Shown here piece after piece: positions 40,554 through 48,558 of a stretch of 64,000 bases of DNA. The DNA comes from Streptomyces albospinus (lineage in GTDB: Bacteria > Actinomycetota > Actinomycetes > Streptomycetales > Streptomycetaceae): assembly GCF_014648695.1 (NCBI RefSeq), contig NZ_BMRP01000015.1, positions 54,176-118,175 on the forward strand. Direction: 5' to 3'. The translations under genes were made by a program, and so were the position numbers. The notes beneath the pieces were generated by a model. That model saw nothing but the letters and a program-made list of their open reading frames with translations, did not search any database and was not told the DNA's origin. Positions within the stretch are counted from its first letter, which is position 1, and each line of letters opens with the position of its first letter.

Positions 40554-41897
40554 TCACGCCATCGACATCCAGCGGGCGAACGGCTCCTGTACGTCCTGGG
40601 GCGCTGCGGACAGGGCGGCGGGGTCCGGTTCGGCAGCGGTGACCTGGGGGAGGTGGACGACGATGTCGAACGATTCGAGCGGGCTCTGGTCGGCGTAGTA
40701 CGTGCCGTAGCGCTGCTCCGAGACGGTCCGCAGGGCGGTCGTGTCGGCTGCGGACAGGCGCCGCAGGTCGGCGGCGAAGGGGCCGCTGTGGGTGGCGTTC
40801 ATGATCCCGTCGAGGCTCGCGGGCCGGGGCGCCTCTTCCAGTTCCGCGAAAAGTGTGCCGGTGTAGAACTCGGGCGCCGTGTTGAGGGTCTGCCCGGTTC
40901 CCGTCGTCGTGCCGATGACCAGGTAGTCCGAGCCCAGCCGGTCGGCCAGGTGCGCACCGGCCATCGGCATGACGGGCATACCGGGCATGGCGTGCGGTGC
41001 GCGTTGCAGATGCCCGTTGTGGGCGGCGAGGACGATCCGGTCCTCGCGCTCCAGCACCCACCCGACGGTGTCCGCGAGCCTCGCGTCGCGGATGAGGGAC
41101 ATCGCGTCCCGGCTTCCGCGGGCCATCTCGCGGTGCATCGCATCAAGGGTGACCGTGACGCGCAGCGAGTGGAGTGCCCGCGCATAGGCCTCGGCGGTGG
41201 TGCGCCGTACGCAGGTCAGGCGCCGGCTCGTCAGGTGCGCCACGAGGTCGGCGAGGCCGGCCGTCAGCGCGTTCCGGCGCTCCGGCGCGAGGTCCCCGTA
41301 GGCGGCGATGGCCGCGGGCGCGGCGAACGCGGAGGGCGCCGCGAAGGCGGCGGCGGTCTCCCGCAGGGCCGGGTCGACCGGGAACTCGGGGTCGGCCAGC
41401 GCGAGGTAGGCGATCACGGCGTCGAGGCCGGGCAGCAGGGACACCATCGAGCCGGGCATGTCGATCCCGTGGAAGCCGACCGGGCGCGCGGCCGAGCGGT
41501 TGTGCCGCCGCATCCACTCCAGGTGGGCGCGCATCGGTTCCCAGGCCCCCATCAGCGACGTCATGCCGTTCGCCATCACATGGCCGAGCCGGTCGGCGGT
41601 GTCGTCCCCGTCGCCGCGGACCCAGCTGTCGACCAGCGCCCCTTCGACGAATCCGGATTCCATCGCGTAGGCGCTGAACCCGTGCCGTTCGACCAGGTAG
41701 CGCAGCAGCCGGTGACGGAGCTGGAAGAACTCCCGGTTGTAGTGCGCGCTCTCGCCGATCGCCACCACGCGGGCGTCGCCGATCGCCTGGTCCAGCCATT
41801 CCAGATCGTCCAGCGGCGCCGCCGGGTCCAGCGTGCGGAGCGGTATCACCGCCTCGTCGCTCAACCGGGCGGATGCCATGGAGGTGTTGGTGGTCAC
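40554..41897 (-). CDS. Erythromycin esterase family protein (second copy)
   Basis: A 447-residue esterase-family protein. VVAIGESAHYNREFFQLRHR carries the GE..H motif and IVLAAHNGHLQRAPHAMPGM the second His. GFHGIDMPGSMVSLLPGLDA is another family block. It is clearly paralogous to the gene at 13545 but diverged. GTG 41897 has AGAGG upstream; a 7-codon ORF ends one base before it. It is divergent from an ArsR-type regulator with paired operator sites between. Macrolide hydrolysis is possible, not proven. Confidence 0.82.
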   Translation of the reverse strand: MTTNTSMASARLSDEAVIPLRTLDPAAPLDDLEWLDQAIGDARVVAIGESAHYNREFFQLRHRLLRYLVERHGFSAYAMESGFVEGALVDSWVRGDGDDTADRLGHVMANGMTSLMGAWEPMRAHLEWMRRHNRSAARPVGFHGIDMPGSMVSLLPGLDAVIAYLALADPEFPVDPALRETAAAFAAPSAFAAPAAIAAYGDLAPERRNALTAGLADLVAHLTSRRLTCVRRTTAEAYARALHSLRVTVTLDAMHREMARGSRDAMSLIRDARLADTVGWVLEREDRIVLAAHNGHLQRAPHAMPGMPVMPMAGAHLADRLGSDYLVIGTTTGTGQTLNTAPEFYTGTLFAELEEAPRPASLDGIMNATHSGPFAADLRRLSAADTTALRTVSEQRYGTYYADQSPLESFDIVVHLPQVTAAEPDPAALSAAPQDVQEPFARWMSMA

Positions 41898-41898
41898 G

Positions 41899-41922
41899 TC
41901 AAGCCTCTCTCGAACCGGGCAT
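41899..41922 (-). CDS. Putative 7-codon leader ORF
   Basis: ATG 41922 reads M-P-G-S-R-E-A then TGA, which ends one base before the GTG start of the esterase-family gene. It lies after the operator repeats. It may couple translation or be chance. Confidence 0.3.
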   Translation of the reverse strand: MPGSREA

Positions 41923-41930
41923 GTGCAGTC

Positions 41931-41960
41931 CCAAGTTTGGGAACAGTACCAAATGTGGGA
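41931..41960. promoter_or_regulatory. Paired operator repeats between esterase and ArsR-type genes
   Basis: CCAAGTTTGGGA (41931-41942) and CCAAATGTGGGA (41949-41960) match at 10 of 12 positions with an 18-bp period. The first is also a near dyad (CCCAAGTTTGGG). The second overlaps the ATG of the ArsR-type gene, suiting autoregulation. Confidence 0.65.
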
Positions 41961-42558
41961 TCGTCGACGGGTGGACACGCTTGATCTGCTTCTGCACCCG
42001 GTACGGCTGCGCATCGTGCACGCCCTGTCCGGCGGGCACGCCCGCACCACCTCCGACCTGTGCGCCCGGCTGACCGACGTCCCCAGAACCTCCGTGTACC
42101 GGCACGTCGGACTGCTGGCCGAAGGGGGCGTACTGGAGGTCGCCGACGAGCAGCGGGTACACGGCGCCGTGGAGCGCCGCTACCGGCTGCGCAGGGAACG
42201 GGCCGTGATCGACGCGGACGCGGCGGCCTCGATGTCCCTGGACGACCACCGCCGGGGATTCACCGCCGCCATGGCCGTGCTGCTCGCCGAATTCAACTCC
42301 TACCTCGGCAGAGAAGGAGCCGACCCCACCGCCGACTCCGTCGGATACCGCCAGGGCACCCTCTGGCTCAGCCCGGACGAACTCATCGAACTGATCGGCG
42401 AACTGCGTAGCGCCTTCGCGGCGAGGTCGGCCAACACCCCCGCGCCGGGCCGCAGTCCGCACCTGATGAGCGCGATCTTCTTCCCGGGCGATGCGGGGCC
42501 GGGAGCCCCTGCCGGTTCCCCGACCGCGGAATCGGCCCCGGAGTCCCCGGAGGATTAG
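41953..42558 (+). CDS. ArsR-type winged-helix regulator
   Basis: A 201-residue regulator. The N-terminal winged helix reads VDTLDLLLHPVRLRIVHALS, then ARLTDVPRTSVYRHVGLLAE and a wing. The C-terminal half (FTAAMAVLLAEFNSYLGREG, LWLSPDELIELIGELRSAFA) resembles DNA-binding proteins of the HTH_20 group. No metal-binding Cys pair is seen. ATG 41953 or GTG 41971 may be the start. It is divergent from the esterase-family gene, its likely target. Confidence 0.85.
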   Translation: MWDRRRVDTLDLLLHPVRLRIVHALSGGHARTTSDLCARLTDVPRTSVYRHVGLLAEGGVLEVADEQRVHGAVERRYRLRRERAVIDADAAASMSLDDHRRGFTAAMAVLLAEFNSYLGREGADPTADSVGYRQGTLWLSPDELIELIGELRSAFAARSANTPAPGRSPHLMSAIFFPGDAGPGAPAGSPTAESAPESPED

Positions 42559-42560
42559 CG

Positions 42561-43154
42561 CACGGTCGCCGTACCGGCCGGGGCATCGGCAAGCGCCTCA
42601 TGGACGCCGCACTCGCCCACGCCGACGGGCGCGCCGGCATCTTCTCCTCCAGCGTGCACCCGGGCGCCACCCGGCGGTACCGGCTCGCCGGCTTCTCGCT
42701 CCACCCGCAGATGCGGATGGTGGGCACCGTCGACCGGTCCACGCTCCCCGCGGTCGGCGGCCTCCGGGAGGGCCGGGCCGACGACGTCGCGTGGATGGAC
42801 GCGTTGGACCGGCGGCTGCGCCTCGCGGGCCACGGGCCCGACCACGGGTATCTGCTCGACAGGCTGCGGCTGGTGGCGTCCCGGGATCGGACCAGGCCGG
42901 GGTACGCCTACATCGACGGCCGCGGACGGGCGTCACTGCCGGCCGCCGCGCATCCGCAGACCGCGCAGCGGCTGCTGCGGGAAGCGCCCGCCGCGTCGCG
43001 CGGCAGGACTCTGGTCAACTGCATCACCACGCCCAACGAGTGGGCGATCGACGTCGGACCGGCCGCCCGTCTCGACATCGGGCAGGAGGGCTGTCTCGCG
43101 GTACGCGGCCGGGCCGTCCCCGCCAACTACCTTGCCAGCGGGCACTTTCCCTGA
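42561..43154 (+). pseudogene. GNAT acetyltransferase, N-terminally truncated
   Basis: The frame entering at 42561 reads HGRRTGRGIGKRLMDAALAH, which contains the acetyl-CoA loop (R-G-I-G-K-R-L), then GIFSSSVHPGATRRYRLAGF. The first two GNAT strands are missing because the frame begins at the stop of the ArsR-type gene. An ATG at 42600 lies inside the conserved motif and would give a 184-residue fragment lacking part of the CoA site. The remaining C-terminal part (ARLDIGQEGCLAVRGRAVPA) is intact. Probably a decayed gene. Confidence 0.7.
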
Positions 43155-43203
43155 AGCGGAGCCCCCGCTCGACAACTCCGGCCCGCTCCCGTCGGAGCAA
43201 CAG

Positions 43204-43236
43204 AAAAACCCCGACTGCAATGCACAGTCAGGGTTT
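43204..43236. terminator. Bidirectional intrinsic terminator
   Basis: AAAAA-CCCCGACTG-caatgca-CAGTCAGGG-TTT: a 9-bp stem (43209-43217 with 43225-43233, one mismatch) flanked by an A run and a T run, a rare classical terminator for this genome. It lies 50 bp after the GNAT remnant and directly before the HelR promoter. Confidence 0.8.
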
Positions 43237-43265
43237 GACAAGTGAGGCTTTACTCTGCGTATATT
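43235..43265 (+). promoter_or_regulatory. Strong promoter of the HelR-like gene
   Basis: TTGACA (43235-43240) and TATATT (43260-43265) match vegetative consensus hexamers with a long 19-bp spacer. The following untranslated leader of about 80 bases is very AT-rich (runs of A near 43284 and AAATTACTAAT near 43312), which is unusual here. Confidence 0.7.
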
Positions 43266-43349
43266 GAGCGTTTTCATGCCGCAAAAAAGTACGCATCAAA
43301 GAGTCTGACACCAAATTACTAATGCAGAGAATAATCGAGCGGAGCTGAA

Positions 43350-45629
43350 TTGTCAAACGAGGAACTGCGGAAGGAGCAGGAATTCGTGGACCTGCTCCAC
43401 GAACGCCTCGACGCCCTGCGGTCCGGGGCACGGACGGCCGTGGCCGAGGCCCTGCCGCAGGCCGGCGGAACCTTCCAGGCGCGTCTGGAGCGCGATGTGA
43501 TGGTCGCCGAACAGGCCGAACTGCTGGCGGGTTTCGAGGCCGGCGAACACGGGCTGTGCTTCGGGCGGCTGGCATTCCGGGACGGCCGCGACCACCACAT
43601 CGGCCGGATCGGCATCCGGCAGGACGACGCCGACCGCACCCCGCTGGTCATCGACTGGCGGGCCGATGTCGCCCGGCCGTTCTACCTCGCCACCGGGCAC
43701 ACCCCCATGGGCCTGCGGCGCAGGCGCCACCTGACCACACAAGGCCGGCGGGTGACCGCACTGCACGACGAGATCCTGGACCTCGCCGACGCCCAACGCA
43801 CCGGCCACGAAGGCGCGGACGCGGACGCCATCCTGCTGGCGTCGCTGGATGCGGCACGCACCGGCCGGATGCACGACATCGTGCAGACCATCCAGGCCGA
43901 CCAGGACCGCATCATCCGTGCCCCGCACCACGGCGTCCTCGTCGTGGAGGGCGGTCCGGGCACCGGCAAGACCGTCGTGGCACTGCACCGGGCCGCGTAT
44001 CTGCTGTACGCGCACCGCGAGCAACTCGCCCGCCGCGCCGTGCTGATCGTCGGGCCCAACCCGGCGTTCCTCGGCTATATCGGCCAGGTGCTGCCCTCGC
44101 TCGGCGAAACGGGCGTGCTGCTCGCGACGCCCGGCGAGCTGTTCCCGGGCGTGACCGCGACCGGCACCGACACCCCCCGCGCCGCCGAGGTCAAGGGCGG
44201 CGCGGCGATGGCGGACGCCCTGGCGCGCTTCGTCGCCGACCGGCAGACGCTGCCCGAGCCCGCCCGCGTCATCGACCACGAGGACGGCGAACTGTACCTC
44301 GACGCGGCGATCGCCGACGAGGCCCGGCAGCGGGCGCGGGCGACCCTGCTGCCGCACAACCTCGCGCGCCCGCACTTCGCGTTCCATGTGATCGACGCGC
44401 TCACCGCACAGCTCACCGAACGGATCGGCGCCGACCCCTACGGCGGCCCGAACCTCCTGGGCCCGGACGACATCGCCCACCTCGGCAAGGCCATCGCCAC
44501 CAGTGACGACGTCCACCGCGCCATCGAGGAGCTGTGGCCGGCCCTCACCCCGCAGCAGTTGGTCGCCGACTTCCTCGCCGAGCCCGTACACCTCCCCGAC
44601 GCCGACGCGGACGCGATCCGGCGTACCGGCGGTGCGTGGACCCCGGCGGACGTGCCGCTGCTGGACGAGGCGGCCGAACTCCTCGGCGCGGACGACTCGG
44701 CAGCACGGGCCATGGCCGAGGCCGAGCGCCAGGAGCTGATCGCGTATGCGCAGGGCGTATTGGACCTGTCGTACGGGTCGCGCACCCAGGAGTTCGAGGA
44801 CCGGGACGACGAGGATTCCGAGGTGCTGGGCGCGCACGACCTGATCGACGCGGACCGGCTCGCCGAGCGGCAGGAGGAGGCCGACCACCGCAGTGCCGCG
44901 GAACGCGCCGCCGCCGACCGCACCTGGGCCTTCGGCCACATCATCGTCGACGAGGCGCAGGAGCTGTCCGCCATGATGTGGCGGCTGCTGATGCGCCGTT
45001 GCCCGACCCGTTCGATGACGCTGGTGGGCGACCCCGCGCAGACGTCGGAGCCGGGCGGCTGCGGTGCCTGGGCGACCATCCTCGCGCCCTACGTCGACGA
45101 CCGCTGGGAGCACGTCGGACTCACCGTCAACTACCGTACGCCGACCGAGATCATGGAGGTCGCGGCACGGGTCCCGCGGGCCGCGGACGCGTCGTTCATA
45201 CCGCCGCGGTCCATCCGCGCCACCGGCGTCCGCCCGTGGGCGCAGCGCACGCAGGACCTGCCGCGGGCGGTCGCCGAGGCGGTGGCCCGCGAGACCGGGC
45301 ACGGCGCCGGGCAGGGGCGGCTCGCCGTGATCGCCCCGCGGGAGCGGTGTCCGGCGCTGGCCGCCGCCCTGCCGGCGGCGTCCGGCGGCCCCGCCCCGGA
45401 CCTGACCGGCCCGGTGGTGGTCCTCGAACCGCGGCAGGCGAAGGGGCTGGAGTTCGACACCGTGCTGGTGGTGGAGCCGGGCGAGTTCGGGGCGAGCGAT
45501 CTGTACGTGGCTCTCACCCGGGCGACGCAGCGGCTGGGCGTGCTGCACACGGGGACGCTGCCGCCGAGCCTGGCCGGGCCGGCGGAGCCGGACGGTGCGG
45601 CCAGCTCGCCTGCCGGGGCTGCGGGATGA
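43350..45629 (+). CDS. HelR/HelD-like RNA polymerase recycling ATPase
   Basis: A 759-residue SF1 helicase-like protein. An N-terminal coiled coil (LRKEQEFVDLLHERLDALRS) is followed by Walker A GGPGTGKTVVALHRAAYLLY at about residue 201, a Walker B DEAQELSAMMWRLLMRRCP region, GDPAQTSEPGG, and VNYRTPTEIMEVAARVPRAA. This is the HelD architecture; HelR members in Streptomyces remove stalled or rifamycin-bound RNA polymerase. TTG 43350 has GGAG upstream. It stands alone with a strong promoter and is followed by a 16-bp perfect hairpin. Confidence 0.88.
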   Translation: MSNEELRKEQEFVDLLHERLDALRSGARTAVAEALPQAGGTFQARLERDVMVAEQAELLAGFEAGEHGLCFGRLAFRDGRDHHIGRIGIRQDDADRTPLVIDWRADVARPFYLATGHTPMGLRRRRHLTTQGRRVTALHDEILDLADAQRTGHEGADADAILLASLDAARTGRMHDIVQTIQADQDRIIRAPHHGVLVVEGGPGTGKTVVALHRAAYLLYAHREQLARRAVLIVGPNPAFLGYIGQVLPSLGETGVLLATPGELFPGVTATGTDTPRAAEVKGGAAMADALARFVADRQTLPEPARVIDHEDGELYLDAAIADEARQRARATLLPHNLARPHFAFHVIDALTAQLTERIGADPYGGPNLLGPDDIAHLGKAIATSDDVHRAIEELWPALTPQQLVADFLAEPVHLPDADADAIRRTGGAWTPADVPLLDEAAELLGADDSAARAMAEAERQELIAYAQGVLDLSYGSRTQEFEDRDDEDSEVLGAHDLIDADRLAERQEEADHRSAAERAAADRTWAFGHIIVDEAQELSAMMWRLLMRRCPTRSMTLVGDPAQTSEPGGCGAWATILAPYVDDRWEHVGLTVNYRTPTEIMEVAARVPRAADASFIPPRSIRATGVRPWAQRTQDLPRAVAEAVARETGHGAGQGRLAVIAPRERCPALAAALPAASGGPAPDLTGPVVVLEPRQAKGLEFDTVLVVEPGEFGASDLYVALTRATQRLGVLHTGTLPPSLAGPAEPDGAASSPAGAAG

Positions 45630-45651
45630 GCAGGGGCTGACGCGGTGACGC

Positions 45652-45695
45652 GGCGCGGGCTGCCGCTGTACGAGGGTGGAGCGGCAGCCCGCGCC
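45652..45695. terminator. 16-bp perfect terminator hairpin
   Basis: GGCGCGGGCTGCCGCT (45652-45667) pairs perfectly with AGCGGCAGCCCGCGCC (45680-45695) around a 12-base loop. It fills the gap between the convergent HelR-like (stop 45629) and GNAT-AAA (stop 45744) genes. No T tail. Confidence 0.85.
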
Positions 45696-45743
45696 GGGCA
45701 CCCGTCAGCCGCGATGGGGGGTGGTCACCGCGGCGTCCGGGCC

Positions 45744-47030
45744 TCAGACGCGGGCCGCGGCCCTGAGGTCGTGGTCGAAGGCGCGGATGTCGTCCTCGGT
45801 CAGGGAGGTACGGGTGTGCGCGATGGCCTGGAGATAGTCGCCGGTCAACTGCACGGGGTCCGCGGCCTCTTGCGGACCGGATGCCAGGTGCCGTTCGAAG
45901 GCGCTCTGCGCGGCGGTGCGGGCCGCGTACTCGATGTCGGCGGGGGTGAAGCGGTCGCTGGCCTCGACGAGCGCTTCGAGTTCGATCCCGGCCACCCGGT
46001 CCGGTCCGATGTAGCGCGTCCAGATGGCCCGTCGGGCGTCGGCGTCCGGCGGGCCCACCGGGATGAGGTAGTCGAAGCGTCCCGGCCGCAGAAAAGCCGG
46101 GTCGAGCGACCGGACCGCGTTGGTCGCGCAGATCAGCAGCCGGTGGTCGCCGCGCCGGAACTGCGGGATGAGCTTGAGGAGTTCATTGGTCACCCGGTGC
46201 GCCAGGGTCGTCGGATCGTGCCGCTCCGAGGCGATCTCCTCCGCCTCGTCGAAGAACAGCACCACCCGGTCCAGATGCTCGACGCGCGCGAACAGCCGCC
46301 GCAGCGCCGCCGCCACGCCGTGTGCCTCGTCGGCGAGTTGGTACGGGAACACCTCGATGAACGGCCAGCGCAGCCGGGAGGCGACCCCCCGCGCGAAGGT
46401 GGTCTTGCCGGTGCCCGGCGGCCCGAAGAGCACCACGGCACGGGGCGGCACGAGCTGATAGTGCTCCGCGACCTCGGGGTTCTCCAGCGGCAGCACCAGC
46501 CGGCGCTCGATCAGCGTCTTCTCCGAGGTCATCCCGGCGATGCCCTCCCACAGCCCGCTGTCCGGCACCGTACCGCCGAGCTGGTCGAGCATGGTGGCCT
46601 CGGCGGAATCCGCGGTCAGCGGCTTCTCGAAGTAGCGCAGACCCGGCCGGCTCGCGTAACCGGAGTTCCTGAACGCCCGCTCCCCCACCTCCCCCTCCGG
46701 CAGCAGCGCCCCGATACGGCGCACGCCGGTCCGTACCAGACGGCCCTCCAGGGCGGCCAGCAACGCCGAGCCGATGCCGTGCCCACGCCATGGGCGGCCG
46801 ATGGCCAGCAGCAGCACCCAGGCGTGCTCCTGCGCCACGACGGACACCACGGCGCCGACGACCTGGTCCCCCACCACGGCCACGATGGCGGGCGCATCGG
46901 TGTGCAGTGCGCTCACCGCCTCCGCCAGGCACACCGCCGGTTCGGCCTCCGTGTCGCGCGACTCCTCCCAGATGCGCACCACTTGGTCGAGGTCGCTCTC
47001 CTCCAGGTCGCGTACCCGCCATGGAGTCAT
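45744..47030 (-). CDS. GNAT domain fused to AAA+ ATPase
   Basis: A 428-residue fusion. Residues 1-145 are a GNAT acetyltransferase domain (MTPWRVRDLEESDLDQVVRI; CoA loop RPWRGHGIGSALLAALEGRL). Residues about 165-425 are an AAA+ module: Walker A FGPPGTGKTTFARGVASRL, Walker B VVLFFDEAEEIASERHD, sensor ICATNAVRSL and arginine-finger-type DPAFLRPGRFDYLIPVGPPD, as in FtsH/CDC48-like ATPases. The combination is unusual. An acetylation-linked remodelling role is possible (inference). ATG 47030 is used. Confidence 0.85.
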   Translation of the reverse strand: MTPWRVRDLEESDLDQVVRIWEESRDTEAEPAVCLAEAVSALHTDAPAIVAVVGDQVVGAVVSVVAQEHAWVLLLAIGRPWRGHGIGSALLAALEGRLVRTGVRRIGALLPEGEVGERAFRNSGYASRPGLRYFEKPLTADSAEATMLDQLGGTVPDSGLWEGIAGMTSEKTLIERRLVLPLENPEVAEHYQLVPPRAVVLFGPPGTGKTTFARGVASRLRWPFIEVFPYQLADEAHGVAAALRRLFARVEHLDRVVLFFDEAEEIASERHDPTTLAHRVTNELLKLIPQFRRGDHRLLICATNAVRSLDPAFLRPGRFDYLIPVGPPDADARRAIWTRYIGPDRVAGIELEALVEASDRFTPADIEYAARTAAQSAFERHLASGPQEAADPVQLTGDYLQAIAHTRTSLTEDDIRAFDHDLRAAARV

Positions 47031-47124
47031 CGGTGCCGCCTTCCCGGGCCGCTGGTGCGCCGGTCGGGCCCCGGACGGGCCGGCGGTAGCGGCCCGCCGG
47101 GTGCCCGCCGGAACCCGTACGGAG

Positions 47125-47424
47125 TCACGGTGGCGCCGGCCCTTGCTTCGAGGCGCGCAGCATGGCCAGGCGCCGCTGGTACTCCTCGTCCTCGATCTCG
47201 CCTCGGGCGTAGCGCTCGGCGAGGATCTGCTCCGCCGTGGGGCCGGCGGTCGGCTGCGGACCCATGTGCCAGCCGGGCGGCTCGCCGCCGTGCCTTCCCG
47301 GGCGGGCGAGGGCGCGGAAGACCAGGATGCCGACCGTGACGACCAGCGCCCAGAAAAGGATCAAGCCGACAGAGGCGGCGATCCAGCCCAAGCCGCCTCC
47401 ACCGTGGTGGTGCCAGTACAGCAT
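47125..47424 (-). CDS. SHOCT-domain membrane protein
   Basis: A 99-residue protein. The N-terminus is His/Gly-rich (LYWHHHGGGGLGWI), then one membrane helix (VGLILFWALVVTVGILVFRA), a Gly/Pro linker and a C-terminal SHOCT domain (TAEQILAERYARGEIEDEEY ending QRRLAML). SHOCT modules mediate oligomerisation. It lies upstream of the GNAT-AAA gene on the same strand (94 bp). Similar to the protein at 50916. Confidence 0.85.
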   Translation of the reverse strand: MLYWHHHGGGGLGWIAASVGLILFWALVVTVGILVFRALARPGRHGGEPPGWHMGPQPTAGPTAEQILAERYARGEIEDEEYQRRLAMLRASKQGPAPP

Positions 47425-47509
47425 CGAACGTCACTTCCCAGCTCAGGAAGGGAGGCCGCCCCTCGCGGGGGCCTCACTGCGATTCTCGCTCGCCGCCGGT
47501 TTCGGCGGG

Positions 47510-47548
47510 AGGTCCGGACGGCCCTACCTGTCCGCCCCGTCCGGACCT
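47510..47548. terminator. 12-bp perfect hairpin
   Basis: AGGTCCGGACGG (47510-47521) pairs perfectly with CCGTCCGGACCT (47537-47548). It lies between the Hsp20 stop (47657) and the SHOCT start (47424) on the minus strand and probably terminates the Hsp20 transcript. Confidence 0.75.
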
Positions 47549-47656
47549 GGCGCCGCCGTGCCGGCGGGCCGACGATGACAGATACGCGGACGGTCCTCCG
47601 CGACCGGGGCGGGCGTCATAGGGCGCTCGCCCCGGTACGAGCGGCACCGCCCGGTG

Positions 47657-48139
47657 TCAGGTGGTGATGTCGATGTGCCGCGGTGTCGCGGCCTGGGCCT
47701 TGGGGATGGTCACCGTCAGCACACCGTCGTTCAGGTTCGCCGTGACGTCATCGGTCCGCACATCGACCGGGAGCGTCGAGCGGTGCTCGAACCGGCCGGT
47801 CCGGCGAGTGCTCCGGCGCAGCACACCCTGGCGCCCGCACGCCTTGTACTCGCCGCTGATGCGCAGTTCCCGGTTGGTGATCTCGACGTCGATGCCGTCC
47901 CGCTCCACCCCGGGCAGTTCGGCCTCGATGACATAGGCGTCATCGGTTTCGTGCATGTCCGCGAGCGGCGCCCAGTGGGTCCGTTCGCTCAGTGCGGGGA
48001 TACCGCCCGCGGTCTCCAGCAGATGGCTCATCCGCTCGTACAGGTCGTCGAACTCCGAGGCGATGGGCTCGCCCCATTGCAGGGATGGCAGGGCGCGCTC
48101 CAGCAGGCTGCCGGGCCGGCGTCGCACGGGCATGTTCAT
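47657..48139 (-). CDS. Hsp20/alpha-crystallin small heat-shock protein
   Basis: A 160-residue Hsp20. The alpha-crystallin domain spans about residues 50-150: MHETDDAYVIEAELPGVERD, then DVEITNRELRISGEY and the end LNDGVLTVTIPKAQAATPRH. N-terminal arm MNMPVRRRPGSLLERALPSL is shared with the second copy. GGAGG eight bases before ATG 48139 sets the start. It acts as an ATP-independent holdase. A close paralog lies at 48559. Confidence 0.92.
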   Translation of the reverse strand: MNMPVRRRPGSLLERALPSLQWGEPIASEFDDLYERMSHLLETAGGIPALSERTHWAPLADMHETDDAYVIEAELPGVERDGIDVEITNRELRISGEYKACGRQGVLRRSTRRTGRFEHRSTLPVDVRTDDVTANLNDGVLTVTIPKAQAATPRHIDITT

Positions 48140-48241
48140 CGCGGTCACCTCCGCGAAACGGCTGCATGGGTACGGTTCCATGCTGCGCGCCCCGGCCCCG
48201 CCCGGCGACCGGGGCCCGAACTCCCCTCGGCGGACGCGGTG

Positions 48242-48430
48242 TCAGCCGAAGAGCCGGCGCACCCGGATGGTGTGGACGGGCCGCTTCGCACCGTGGTGCA
48301 GGGGCAGCCGCGCCCCCGGGCAGCCGCCGTCCCCCTGGGCCGTGTCCGCGCACTGCTCGTGCGCGGCCGGCGTCCGTGGGTGCTGCCGCCGCGCCGGCTT
48401 CTTCCGTCGCGCCGTCTTCTTGCGTCCCAT
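48242..48430 (-). CDS. Small basic protein between the Hsp20 genes
   Basis: A 62-residue ORF from ATG 48430 reading MGRKKTARRKKPARRQHPRT and ending in a His/Cys-containing tail. It is strongly basic at the N-terminus, like DNA- or RNA-binding peptides. Only weak ribosome-site evidence (GGGACGG). It lies between two Hsp20 genes on the same strand. It may not be real. Confidence 0.35.
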   Translation of the reverse strand: MGRKKTARRKKPARRQHPRTPAAHEQCADTAQGDGGCPGARLPLHHGAKRPVHTIRVRRLFG

Positions 48431-48558
48431 CGGGTTCCGTCCCCTCGTGCCCCTGTGTGAGCTCGTGCTCCCGTATCCCGTGGGTACGGAACACGGGTCG
48501 GCGGGCGGCGGCGGTACGGCGGGATCCGGGGCGCACCCGCCGTTCGCCGCCGGGTGGT

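Noticed and set aside
43160..43350. Rifamycin-associated element upstream of the HelR-like gene
   Set aside because: No inverted repeat of the known GC-rich form (GGGGCTTGC...) could be seen; only the terminator stem and promoter hexamers are present.
43353..45701. Long open frame on the strand opposite the HelR-like gene
   Set aside because: It is a GC-bias mirror of the real gene; its translation is low-complexity with no domain motifs.
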